This document shows, piece by piece, positions 17,155 to 24,517 of a stretch of 64,000 nucleotides of DNA; the first letter of the stretch is position 1, and each line of letters opens with the position of its first letter. Made by a program: the position numbers and the translations under genes. The stretch comes from Protula sp. h YS-2021 (taxonomy: Eukaryota > Annelida > Polychaeta > Sabellida > Serpulidae), in contig OX457026.1 of the NCBI GenBank assembly GCA_949752745.1, positions 46,261,256-46,325,255 of the forward strand, read 5' to 3'. The notes under the pieces are model-generated. The model was not told where the DNA came from. It saw only the letters and a list, made by a program, of their open reading frames with translations, and searched no databases.

Positions 17155-17376
17155 TCATGTTTGACACTCTTCATCTTCACTTTCTACATTGTTGTCTACA
17201 TTGTTGTCTACATTGTCGTCTAAATTGCTATCTACATGATCTACATTGGTATCTACTACTTCTCCCTGACAACAAGCACTAACACACCTAATTTTTACAT
17301 GAATAGTATTTTTATTTCCATTTTCTTTACAACAACAACACCATAACTCTTTAATCCATGTTAAAAAGTTTCCCAT
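17155..17376 (-). CDS. Small Cys-rich protein with a possible N-myristoylation signal
   Basis: 73 residues starting MGNFLTWIKELWCCCCKEN. Gly2 with Thr6 fits the N-myristoylation pattern MGxxx(S/T), and the following cysteine run could be palmitoylated, suggesting membrane attachment. The C-terminal half is very acidic with short DNNVDNNV repeats. The gene lies among virion genes and overlaps the upstream gene by 16 bp. Similar short MGN-Cys proteins occur in other Polintons, as I recall, but I cannot assign a function. A chance frame is possible, but the tight overlap argues for a gene. Confidence 0.6.
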   Translation of the reverse strand: MGNFLTWIKELWCCCCKENGNKNTIHVKIRCVSACCQGEVVDTNVDHVDSNLDDNVDNNVDNNVESEDEECQT

Positions 17377-17951
17377 CCTTCTGGAAACAATCTTTGTTGA
17401 CGTTGTTGTATCTCTTTTGTAATATCTTCACGAGTTGTCTTTTTACCAAAAACAGTTTTTGGAATATTAGCATCTACAATTTCCTCAATAAACTGCTTCC
17501 AACCATGCGGTGGTTCTCGTCGTTCTTTTCTTCTTGTGGCAACCAATGCTTCTTTCAACAAATCAATAATGTTGGAATTTGTAATGACAGTACCCGTTTT
17601 TAAAACAAGTTCATTTTTATCTGTCCATCTCGTACCATACTTCTTAAGTTCTGCTAGAAGTTGTGTTAGTTTTACATGATAAATAGGTTGAAAATGGCTT
17701 AGAAACTGTTGGGACTTTTCTGATTTTTCTGCTTTGGATGATGTAACAGACTTTTGTCGCTGTTGTTGCGACTGAATTGTTCGTAAATGACGGCCAAGAA
17801 CTTGAGACATTTCTATTGCCTTTTCACGAGTTCGTTTCCCACGTAAAAGTTTATTCACTTTCGTTTTGATTTCACTATTTTTTCCCTTCTTTTCTAACAA
17901 CATTTTATATTCATATTCAGGAATGAGGACCATTTTCATAGTATGTTTCAT
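17361..17951 (-). CDS. Conserved Polinton protein of unknown function
   Basis: 196 residues, starting MKHTMKMVLIPEYEY. The N-terminal two thirds are basic and helical with glutamine-rich stretches (IQSQQQRQK). The C-terminal third holds a conserved-looking block: NELVLKTGTVITNSNIIDLL, then PPHGWKQFIEEIVDANIPK. This general layout (MVLIPE start, TGTVI-SNIIDLL, GW-F-NIP) is one I associate with a common uncharacterised gene next to the ATPase and capsid genes in invertebrate Polintons. The ATG overlaps the upstream stop as ATGA. A DNA-binding or scaffold role is only a guess. Confidence 0.7.
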   Translation of the reverse strand: MKHTMKMVLIPEYEYKMLLEKKGKNSEIKTKVNKLLRGKRTREKAIEMSQVLGRHLRTIQSQQQRQKSVTSSKAEKSEKSQQFLSHFQPIYHVKLTQLLAELKKYGTRWTDKNELVLKTGTVITNSNIIDLLKEALVATRRKERREPPHGWKQFIEEIVDANIPKTVFGKKTTREDITKEIQQRQQRLFPEGWETF

Positions 17952-18274
17952 TTTAACAGCAACTGAGCTAACAATGGTAATGCAAATTTAGCAATAGCTC
18001 CAATGAATCCTCCTTTCTGATTAACCAACTTCTTTTTTCTTTGAAGTGATATCTTCTTATCTGCCAGTGTGCGTAGGGTATGACGTTCACGCTTGAATAC
18101 CTTATACCTTTTTGAGCTTAAGGGTAAATGTCCTCGCAATATATTCAAACAAATTTCAAACAAGCTAGCTAATTCTTCCTTAGTAGCTTGTTGTAGCAAG
18201 GTTTTACGTCTTTTAGGCCCGCTGCGTGCGAGCAAGTGAAGAAATGGTTGATTCGCTTGAATACGTTTAGACAT
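17948..18274 (-). CDS. Basic core-like protein with QKGG site and hydrophobic tail
   Basis: 108 residues. Residues about 10-85 are basic and helical (GPKRRKTLLQQATKEELA, then RTLADKKISLQRKKKL). Then comes NQKGG (residues 85-89) and a hydrophobic C-terminal peptide FIGAIAKFALPLLAQLLLK. QKGG followed by F resembles an adenovirus-type protease site. Cutting there would separate a DNA-binding-like part from a membrane-active-like peptide. Similar proteins are common in invertebrate Polintons. The start overlaps the ATPase end by 8 bp and the stop overlaps the next ATG (ATGA). Confidence 0.72.
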   Translation of the reverse strand: MSKRIQANQPFLHLLARSGPKRRKTLLQQATKEELASLFEICLNILRGHLPLSSKRYKVFKRERHTLRTLADKKISLQRKKKLVNQKGGFIGAIAKFALPLLAQLLLK

Positions 18275-18926
18275 CTTGGTTGCGAATGGTCAAGTGACTT
18301 GGTTCTTGTTCATACGCCACCTTATCAACATATACGTAATGTGTATCTTTTGGTAAAATGCCTGTACGAATATGTAGTTGATCATTTGTCTTCGGCTTCA
18401 AATCAATGAATAAATAGCCATGAGGTTTGCTCGTAGCATCTTGATAGGCTTCTATGAGAAATTGAGATTTTCCAGGATACATTTGTCGCGCTAATGTACT
18501 TATTTGTTGACTGTCTCTAGGATTTTTAAACAGAATGATGTAATGCGTATTCAAACTAATATTTCGCATTTCTCTACCATGATGAAACAAATTATGTACA
18601 ATAAAAATAATGCTAAGATTTTGATGACTGCTACCAACACTAAAGAGACGTGTCATACGCTCATCACTATGACATTTAGTCATTAAGTCATCAATGATGA
18701 GTAAGTTTGGCTTTTTTGGGTTAAAACGCTCTTCAATGTCATCTGGAATGCCTTGGTAAAATTCCACACCTTTCATTCCCTTGTACAAAGGTTGATCTGC
18801 TGCATAGAGCCATAAAATGGTTTTTGGAGAGGGTTTAATTAACTTTTGTTCTAGAATTTCTCTAACTAGAGAAGTTTTACCACTGCCTGTAGGTCCAGAG
18901 ACCAAACATGTGAATGGATGCTTCAT
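18267..18926 (-). CDS. Genome-packaging ATPase (A32/FtsK-HerA type)
   Basis: 219 residues from ATG 18926 (MKHPFTCL), the first ATG in frame. This ATG overlaps the integrase stop as ATGA. Walker A is GPTGSGKTS (residues 11-19), Walker B NLLIIDD (74-80), and IFIVHN (107-112) gives the sensor asparagine. The FtsK/HerA ATPases of Polintons and related dsDNA viruses drive DNA into preformed capsids, so its presence implies virion formation at least in ancestors. The length is normal for the family and no break is seen. Confidence 0.93.
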   Translation of the reverse strand: MKHPFTCLVSGPTGSGKTSLVREILEQKLIKPSPKTILWLYAADQPLYKGMKGVEFYQGIPDDIEERFNPKKPNLLIIDDLMTKCHSDERMTRLFSVGSSHQNLSIIFIVHNLFHHGREMRNISLNTHYIILFKNPRDSQQISTLARQMYPGKSQFLIEAYQDATSKPHGYLFIDLKPKTNDQLHIRTGILPKDTHYVYVDKVAYEQEPSHLTIRNQDV

Positions 18927-20023
18927 TTTCGAATATCTGTTTTTTTCACCCAACTGTTAAACTTCTTTGGCCAACCTAACCACTTCACAAATAATTCTTT
19001 AACACCTCGTCTTTTTCGTGTTTTCAAAACCTTTTCAATTCTGTAGACTGATTCAATATCTTTTGTCACTTTCTGTAGTTCTTCTTCATAGAAATGTCCA
19101 TCAATATCTTCATCCAAAAAGTCTTTCACAAGATACAAGTGTACTTCTTGCTTCTTACAACGATGTGTGATAATGAAGACTTCTTGCGTCCACTTTATAT
19201 GATAATCTCGTTGAAATACATATTTTATGTGAGAAATACGAACCTGATCACCAATTTTAAATTTGTAGGGTTTTTTCTTCTTCGGTTTTAATTTCAATTT
19301 GTCTACATACATATATTTCCACACTTTCGATTCAATGTCTTTACGAATGTCTGCAGGAGCATACTTATTAGGGAGGGAGCCATGTGGTCTATGGTTGTAA
19401 TTATACACTAAGTCTGGAAGAATGTCCATATATCGGTACGTTTGATTATGTAGGAAATATCGATACATCATTCCCTTTAGAGTACGAATGACTCTCTCAG
19501 CATAGTTGGCTTTGGTTTCATTCTTTGTCGTATAGGCATGTATTCCCTCCTTCTTCATAAAAGCTTTTACCCATCTGTTTTTAAATTCAGTTCCTTTGTC
19601 TGACCTTAGAGTTCGTGGTCTTCGTTGTGTTTCATGAAAAATCTTTTGAAATGCTTCTATGACACTCGTATGTGATTTGTTAGGTATTGGCTGCACCCAT
19701 AAATATTTGGAAAACACATCAATGACAACCAACAAAAAACGGGTGTCATCATTATAGGAAGCTATGTTTCCCATGTCAGCTAAATCAATATCCCACATGT
19801 CATCAATTCCACGTGTAATGACACGTTGCCTTTTAAACCTGTATTTTACAGGTTGTAGTAAACTGAAGGCATCTTGATCCTGTAACCATTTCTTCACTTG
19901 CAAATGAGTGACTGGTTGATCATGTTTTCTTAATATGTGATAAAGTTTGTATGGACCAGCAAATGCCCCGGGTTGACCAGGTTTAAAATAAATATTGGTT
20001 AGGTAGTCTTTCCACGTCGACAT
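18923..20023 (-). CDS. Retroviral-type integrase with C-terminal chromodomain
   Basis: 366 residues, ATG at 20023. The rve core has Asp80 in DIDLADMG, Asp142 in LRSDKGTEF and Glu176 in NYAERVIRTLKG, a DDE triad with 33 residues between the second Asp and the Glu. The segment before the core is the usual Polinton N-terminal region. A chromodomain closes the protein from about residue 326: YRIEKVLKTRKRRG, LFVKWLGWP, FNSWVKKTDI. Integrase joins the TIR ends to target DNA and leaves the 6-bp duplication seen here. The chromodomain could steer insertion to methylated heterochromatin such as the satellite around it. The frame is intact. Confidence 0.95.
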   Translation of the reverse strand: MSTWKDYLTNIYFKPGQPGAFAGPYKLYHILRKHDQPVTHLQVKKWLQDQDAFSLLQPVKYRFKRQRVITRGIDDMWDIDLADMGNIASYNDDTRFLLVVIDVFSKYLWVQPIPNKSHTSVIEAFQKIFHETQRRPRTLRSDKGTEFKNRWVKAFMKKEGIHAYTTKNETKANYAERVIRTLKGMMYRYFLHNQTYRYMDILPDLVYNYNHRPHGSLPNKYAPADIRKDIESKVWKYMYVDKLKLKPKKKKPYKFKIGDQVRISHIKYVFQRDYHIKWTQEVFIITHRCKKQEVHLYLVKDFLDEDIDGHFYEEELQKVTKDIESVYRIEKVLKTRKRRGVKELFVKWLGWPKKFNSWVKKTDIRK

Positions 20024-20044
20024 GTTAACACTAAATGATTAACA

Positions 20045-20107
20045 CTTGTTAACATATCTTACATTTTATTTTATCAACACATCTTGCATTTTATCAACAT
20101 ATCTTAC
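20045..20107 (-). repeat. Three short tandem repeats before the integrase gene
   Basis: ACATATCTTACATTTTAT, ACACATCTTGCATTTTAT and ACATATCTTAC recur at a period of about 22-25 bp in the 80-bp leader of the integrase frame. They could be regulatory, or simple slippage in AT-rich DNA. Confidence 0.5.
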
Positions 20108-20436
20108 AAATCAAGTATTGATACAATGGTGTGAATAATTGGAGTCCATTGATCTTCAATGAACATTAACCAACTACTTAATTCATCAAATGTGATAGCA
20201 TCTACACCATATTTTTCACAACGTTGATTTGCATTATCTAACACTTTATCTAAATGAATGTAATATTTAGCTTCATTCCAATATGTATAGACACATGCAG
20301 AATGACAAGTATGTTCTGAACACTCTTCATTTTGACAAGCAGGACATACTAAACATGCAAACTTTTTTACAGCTAATAACATTTCTTCACAATATGTCTT
20401 TTGCACAATATATTGTCTCAATGTAATGTCTGTCAT
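20104..20436 (-). CDS. Cys-rich hypothetical protein
   Basis: 110 residues from ATG 20436 (MTDITLRQYIVQ); a longer frame would need a GTG start. The ATG shares a base with the upstream stop (TAATG). A central cysteine cluster (CLVCPACQNEECSEHTCHSA) could bind zinc. The rest is helical and rich in aromatic residues (YTYWNEAKYYIHLDKVL). I recognise no family. Its position between the regulatory-like gene cluster and the integrase gives no firm clue to its role. Confidence 0.55.
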   Translation of the reverse strand: MTDITLRQYIVQKTYCEEMLLAVKKFACLVCPACQNEECSEHTCHSACVYTYWNEAKYYIHLDKVLDNANQRCEKYGVDAITFDELSSWLMFIEDQWTPIIHTIVSILDL

Positions 20437-20723
20437 TATACTGCAATGTAGATTAACCACTCTCTCACTTCATAAAACAGTCTTGGATCAAATCGAGCGA
20501 AGTGATATGCTGCTTCCACATCAAACTCCTCAGCTCCGTCAATGTTTGAAAGCACACACTCTTTGATGAAATCCTCACGTAATTTCGGTACGTTCAGCGT
20601 GGAATGAGCAAGTTCCCAATAGATGTCAAAGTGTTCCAGTTGTTGTTGAATAGATCCAAAACGCGCCAGTTCACTTATCATGTAGTCCACATACGTCTCC
20701 TTGAAAAACGTTTCTACATCCAT
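20436..20723 (-). CDS. Hypothetical helical acidic protein
   Basis: 95 residues, ATG at 20723 (MDVETFFKETYVDYMISELA). The composition is acidic and mostly helical with many aromatic residues; no cysteine motif or membrane segment is seen. The stop codon overlaps the next ATG as TAATG, a known context for reinitiation in some viral bicistronic mRNAs. I do not recognise it. The tight coupling to the next gene supports a real coding unit. Confidence 0.5.
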   Translation of the reverse strand: MDVETFFKETYVDYMISELARFGSIQQQLEHFDIYWELAHSTLNVPKLREDFIKECVLSNIDGAEEFDVEAAYHFARFDPRLFYEVREWLIYIAV

Positions 20724-20787
20724 CTTTCACATATCCATATGACACGTCTACACACTTTGACGACTGGCAAGCAAATGACTTGTAGTC

Positions 20788-21408
20788 TTACTCGGTAGAT
20801 ACTGTTAGTGAGCCGCACTTGTTGCAGAAGTTGTCAGGTTCACACAACTTGCAATTGTACTTGTGGCAGTGACAATCATAATTCTCAGCATATCCGTAAG
20901 CACCACAATATTCACAGGTAAGTCCAAGTTGATTTTGCACATCCATATTCTCCAATCGAACTTCAGACAGTCTTTTCTTGGAAAGCTTTGACACTTTCAT
21001 TCGATTGTCCTTTTGCAGCTTAACAGGAGTTTTCTTCCCATGACATTCCGTACATGGCAGTAAGGTTGAGGTTATGCTATGGATTTCCTGAAGCAATGTC
21101 CCCCATTCACCATCATTCATGTTGATGTAACGCGTATATTCTTTCCCTTCAAACAATGATGTTTGCACAAAACTCACATAGCGCATATCCAAGTATGAAA
21201 TGACTTCAAGCCACTTCGTTTGCGTTAAGTACAGTTTGAAGCCAATGTTGCGTAATCTTGTCAAGTTCTGACACACAATCTTCCACAAGGATGGTGATAA
21301 AGCAAGCCATCTCTCTCCACGTTTGATTCGAAGAAATAGCCCAAATTCTCCATGCTCCACAGTAATGGTTAAGTTTGCACTAATTTTAAAGCTGCTTGTC
21401 TTCTCCAT
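20788..21408 (-). CDS. EW-family paralogue D with C-terminal zinc-binding region
   Basis: 206 residues. The ATG sits in an ideal Kozak context (GCAGCCATGG). Residues about 7-110 repeat the layout of paralogues B and C: NLTITVEHGEFGLFLRI, ALSPSLWKIVCQNL, GFKLYLTQ, YVSFVQTS and YTRYINMNDGEWGTLLQEI. The rest carries cysteine pairs C119/C122, C165/C168, C179/C181, C186/C189 and C195/C198 with histidines between, typical of a zinc-binding fold. It is the first leftward gene after the right TIR, where an early or regulatory gene might be expected. DNA binding is inferred; exact function is unknown. Confidence 0.68.
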   Translation of the reverse strand: MEKTSSFKISANLTITVEHGEFGLFLRIKRGERWLALSPSLWKIVCQNLTRLRNIGFKLYLTQTKWLEVISYLDMRYVSFVQTSLFEGKEYTRYINMNDGEWGTLLQEIHSITSTLLPCTECHGKKTPVKLQKDNRMKVSKLSKKRLSEVRLENMDVQNQLGLTCEYCGAYGYAENYDCHCHKYNCKLCEPDNFCNKCGSLTVSTE

Positions 21409-21446
21409 GGCTGCGCGTTGAATGATAACTTCACTTCACCCTTCTC

Positions 21447-21454
21447 CTTTTATG
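21447..21454 (-). promoter_or_regulatory. TATA-like box for the first leftward gene
   Basis: The minus strand reads CATAAAAG within GGCATAAAAGGAGAAGG, about 40-46 bp upstream of the ATG at 21408. It lies just inside the right TIR. The TIR itself carries a second candidate at 21746-21751. Confidence 0.45.
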
Positions 21455-21488
21455 CCATTAGAAATTGCAGAGTCAGCTTTTTTTTATA

Positions 21489-21969
21489 AGTCACTTACCA
21501 CGACTGTTTTGCCAATTCGTTTCCAATCTTTCACTTCCTTTCCAAAGAATAACCAATCGTTCACTTTCCTTTTCCAAAGAATAACTAATGTTTCACTTCA
21601 TCTCCTATGTGTATTCCAGTCAATCCTTCACTTGTTCTTCAACAGCACAACACAATAGGTAAGAGCAACTGTTTTCACTTTTTTCCCCTGTGTATCCAAC
21701 GGCAGTCAGAGCATGAATGATGCATATGTGCACAGACAATGTGCTCTTATAGGAGTGTTGAATCACAACCTAGGGGGGGGGGGGGGTCGGTCCATAGTAT
21801 GTCCTGAGGGGGGGGGGGGTCAGTCCCGACTGCCACCTAGGGGGGGGGGGTCAATCCCGACTGCCGCCTAGGGGGAGGGGGGGGTCCCATGGTATATGAT
21901 TCTTGACCAGGGGGGGGTCTGACAGTATGACGTCACAAAGTGGCGCAATACTCTCGTTTTCACCCTACT
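21489..21969 (-). repeat. Right terminal inverted repeat of the Polinton
   Basis: Mirror of 7489-7998. It contains G runs of 7-14 (plus strand) separated by GACTGCCACCTAG-type spacers, the TATAAG motif (21746-21751) and the donor-like GTAAGT (21494-21499) on the minus strand. It has one ATCATATACCATGG spacer unit where the left arm has two. Confidence 0.95.
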
Positions 21970-21975
21970 CGAATA
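21970..21975. repeat. 6-bp target-site duplication (right) of the Polinton
   Basis: CGAATA immediately follows the element end CACCCTACT and equals 7483-7488. The satellite then continues with GATGCTAACCATTCAGC. Confidence 0.92.
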
Positions 21976-22658
21976 GATGCTAACCATTCAGCAGAAAATT
22001 TATGAGCAAGACAATGTTTAACGTGTATCCATTTTAAAAACAATCATGAAAATCAATTAAGTGAAGACGAAAATGTATCAAATACTACGAAGTGTAAGAA
22101 AAAACATCTCGAAAATGAGAAAACGTCATAGCATTTAAAATTCAACTAGAAATTGAAGTAAACATTGACATATATCACGATTGCATTATAAATGCAAACG
22201 AAAATTAGCAAAACTAATGACACTAATGGAATTTTGTTTGACAACTAACCTGCACGTTCATTGTAAATCTTTTGTGACTTCGTTAGAAACTTCATGAGCA
22301 AGATGGTATTTCACATGTAGTGCTTGAGATGAACAAAATTAAGAAAAGTGATGACAATCAATGGAAAAATATCAAAACTAATGACAATCATGATCGGATC
22401 ATTAAAAATTAACTAACAAATTACCCAAGTGGATGTCTTTGGTCAGAAACTTCATCAAAAAGATGATATTTCATATGTAGTCAATAAAATTAATCAGAAA
22501 ATTTAGTAGAGCTTGAACATTCAATTAAATTAGAACGAAAAACTACTTAATTTATAAATAAAAAAGTAAATATGAACGAGAAAATCAGAAAAGGTCTTAA
22601 TATTAGAAATTCAACAAGAAATTGAAATAAATATTGATATATTACAACATATCATTAT
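21976..22658 (+). repeat. 1.27-kb satellite segment between Polinton and Ngaro copy 1
   Basis: This continues the satellite unit begun at 6905, from GATGCTAACC to ATATCATTAT, where the Ngaro element starts. Confidence 0.93.
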
Positions 22659-22998
22659 TTAAAAAATAAAGTGTTATTTGATTTTAAAACTCTGGTGATG
22701 CGCTGCCCCTTTTCCCCCTTAATCCCCCACGCTACTCGACTTGACAGCGACGGAGCGTGCCAGACGGAGATGTAGACAGAGCGTCTCGGCTTACAGCGTG
22801 CCGTCATGCAAGGCGGGAGCGAAGCACACACTCAGTAACTCGGGGGCGGAGCTCGCCCCAGAGTACCTTCTGTCATGCCTGTGTTCTATTGGCCGTTGAG
22901 TCGTGCAGGGATTAAGTCGGACGGTACATAACAAGGCTCTTCCAAGCTTCCCCTCACAAATGCAAAGCAAGCACTGGTCAAGCAAGCGCTTCCAGAGA
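22659..22998 (+). repeat. Split direct repeat A1, Ngaro copy 1
   Basis: 340 bp, GC-rich after its AT-rich start. It is repeated as A2 at 27292-27631, in copy 2, and in both truncated fragments. Reading frames here (for example 22791-23030) recur in every copy only because the DNA repeats. Confidence 0.93.
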
Positions 22999-23509
22999 GC
23001 AAAAGAAAAAAAACGGAAAGACACAGCCAAATGGAATATTAGCTAGCCTTCAGGATAAAATAATAATAAACTAAAAAAAAAATAATAATAAAGAAAACCA
23101 GAAAAGGACACAAAGGATAATTACATTTGATTAAAGTAGCTTTCAGGATAACGATTGATACAGGGCGTAAGGTAAAGGGAATAAAATGTATATATAAAAA
23201 AACCAATAAATAAAAGTGTGATATATGCGACATTGTGTATAAACTTGAAGCTCTTAATTGCAATTTGTGGATATCAATTGTTAAGCCTAACAAGCGTCAC
23301 CCGGACAGCTGACAAGCTTGGACTCTGAATTGCAATTAGTGCAATGGATTGTTAGGATTTGGGGCATCAATATGCGTGAGTACTCTAATTGCAATTAAGA
23401 TCTTGCCTGAGCAGTGCCGTCTGAATAGGGCATTAATTGCAATTACGGCCAAGCAGTGAGCCCTCTATAACTGTATAAAAAACACTGAGAGAGCAAGGAA
23501 ACAAAAAAA
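22999..23509 (+). promoter_or_regulatory. Ngaro 5' leader with four AATTGCAATT palindromes and a TATA box
   Basis: The 10-bp palindrome AATTGCAATT occurs at 23256, 23328, 23387 and 23435 (spacing 72, 59 and 48 bp). It is followed by TATAAAA at 23474-23480, only 30 bp before the Gag ATG. All are conserved in copy 2. The cluster looks like a promoter with repeated binding sites. The start site would lie very near the ATG, or the true start is farther upstream. Confidence 0.55.
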
Positions 23510-24517
23510 ATGAATAAGGATAAAGTTGACAGTGCAATTAAAGTGTTGAAAGAATGGGCTGCGTCGAGAAACCTTCTCGAATCCACTGTCGACGCTCTCC
23601 TGAGCGAGGAATTCTTTTCCATCGACAGTGTACTGCACATTGACAAGGTCGTCATTAAGGCGCTAAAACTCTCGCTCGGCCAAGAGAGAATGCTGCTAGC
23701 GGCCGTCGCAGACCTTAAGGACGCAAAGTTCGACAGTGCGAGTTCCCGTACAGGTCCCACATCGGACATCATTGAGAAATTTCCGGCCGACAGACCCCGG
23801 CTACGCAGCGACGCGGCACCAGCTACCCTGAATGACCTTCCACGCCTTAACACAGAGACGATGACAGCCATGCTGGACTCCCTCGTGGACAAGCCGCAGA
23901 CCCCGGACGACGACCCATGGCAGACCGGGAGAACCCCAGGTAACACGCGACCATTATTTGTCCAAGATTTCTGTGGATCCTTCCTGGGGAGTCAGGGCAC
24001 AGAGACAGTGTTATCGTCGAACGGTGATGCGAAAGTGATCGTGACGAGCGCGGCGAAACGCGTGAGGGCTGAGGACACCACGTGGCAGCAGTGGGTGAAA
24101 GGCCACGCCCGCATCTTTAGCGCCCTAAAGCGCTCAGGACAGTTGGAGACGGAAGACGAGCGTGATCGCTACAATCTCTACGCCATAAAGTTTGGGGATA
24201 TGTGCGAGTATTACCCGCTAGCCAACTGTATGAGGTATGATTTCGAATACCGGCAACGGGTGGCGTCGGGGCAAATCCGTTGGGGAGACGACGATACGTA
24301 TCTCCTAGGCATATGTTGCTTCTCGTCTCGCGCCCAATCAACATCCACCCGGAAGCAGCACGCTAGACCCAGGGTGGAAGCTCCAAGGGCCCCGAACGGC
24401 ACGGAAATTTGTCGCAACTTTAATTCGCGCCGGGGTTGCAGTCTACTAAACTGCCGATTCATGCATGCTGGCCTGAAATGTTTCCAGAACCACCCCGAGA
24501 TTGCTCACAGAGACTAG
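23510..24517 (+). CDS. Gag-like protein of Ngaro copy 1
   Basis: 335 residues, ATG 23510. This would be the nucleocapsid-like structural protein. The N-terminal half is helical (VDSAIKVLKEWAASRNLLES) and the middle is polar. A CCCH zinc finger lies near the C-terminus: C301-x8-C310-x4-C315-x3-H319 (ICRNFNSRRGCSLLNCRFMH), followed by CFQNHPE. Copy 2 has HACLKC where this copy has HAGLKC, so a cysteine has been lost here. The frame ends in TAG (24515-24517) and the pol frame continues in phase directly after it. Confidence 0.82.
   Translation: MNKDKVDSAIKVLKEWAASRNLLESTVDALLSEEFFSIDSVLHIDKVVIKALKLSLGQERMLLAAVADLKDAKFDSASSRTGPTSDIIEKFPADRPRLRSDAAPATLNDLPRLNTETMTAMLDSLVDKPQTPDDDPWQTGRTPGNTRPLFVQDFCGSFLGSQGTETVLSSNGDAKVIVTSAAKRVRAEDTTWQQWVKGHARIFSALKRSGQLETEDERDRYNLYAIKFGDMCEYYPLANCMRYDFEYRQRVASGQIRWGDDDTYLLGICCFSSRAQSTSTRKQHARPRVEAPRAPNGTEICRNFNSRRGCSLLNCRFMHAGLKCFQNHPEIAHRD

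Larger units (their letters stand above)
7489..21969. mobile_element. Polinton/Maverick DNA transposon, 14,481 bp
   Basis: The element starts AGTAGGGTGAAAACGAGAG and ends with the exact reverse complement, flanked by the 6-bp direct repeat CGAATA. It carries all hallmark genes: protein-primed PolB, chromodomain integrase, A32/FtsK-type ATPase, adenain-like protease, double-jelly-roll major capsid protein and minor capsid protein. Rightward genes occupy 8836-14023 and leftward genes 14174-21408. The polymerase has an in-frame stop and a frameshift, and the minor capsid reading frame is in two pieces. This copy is therefore probably not autonomous, although its integrase, ATPase, protease and major capsid frames are open. 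The intact target duplication and ends suggest a recent insertion. Confidence 0.97.

Noticed and set aside
22791..23030. Frames of 64-97 residues in every Ngaro A and B repeat (MLDQCLLCICEG-type and MQGLSRTVHNK-type)
   Set aside because: They are shadows of non-coding split repeats, present on both strands, with no protein features.
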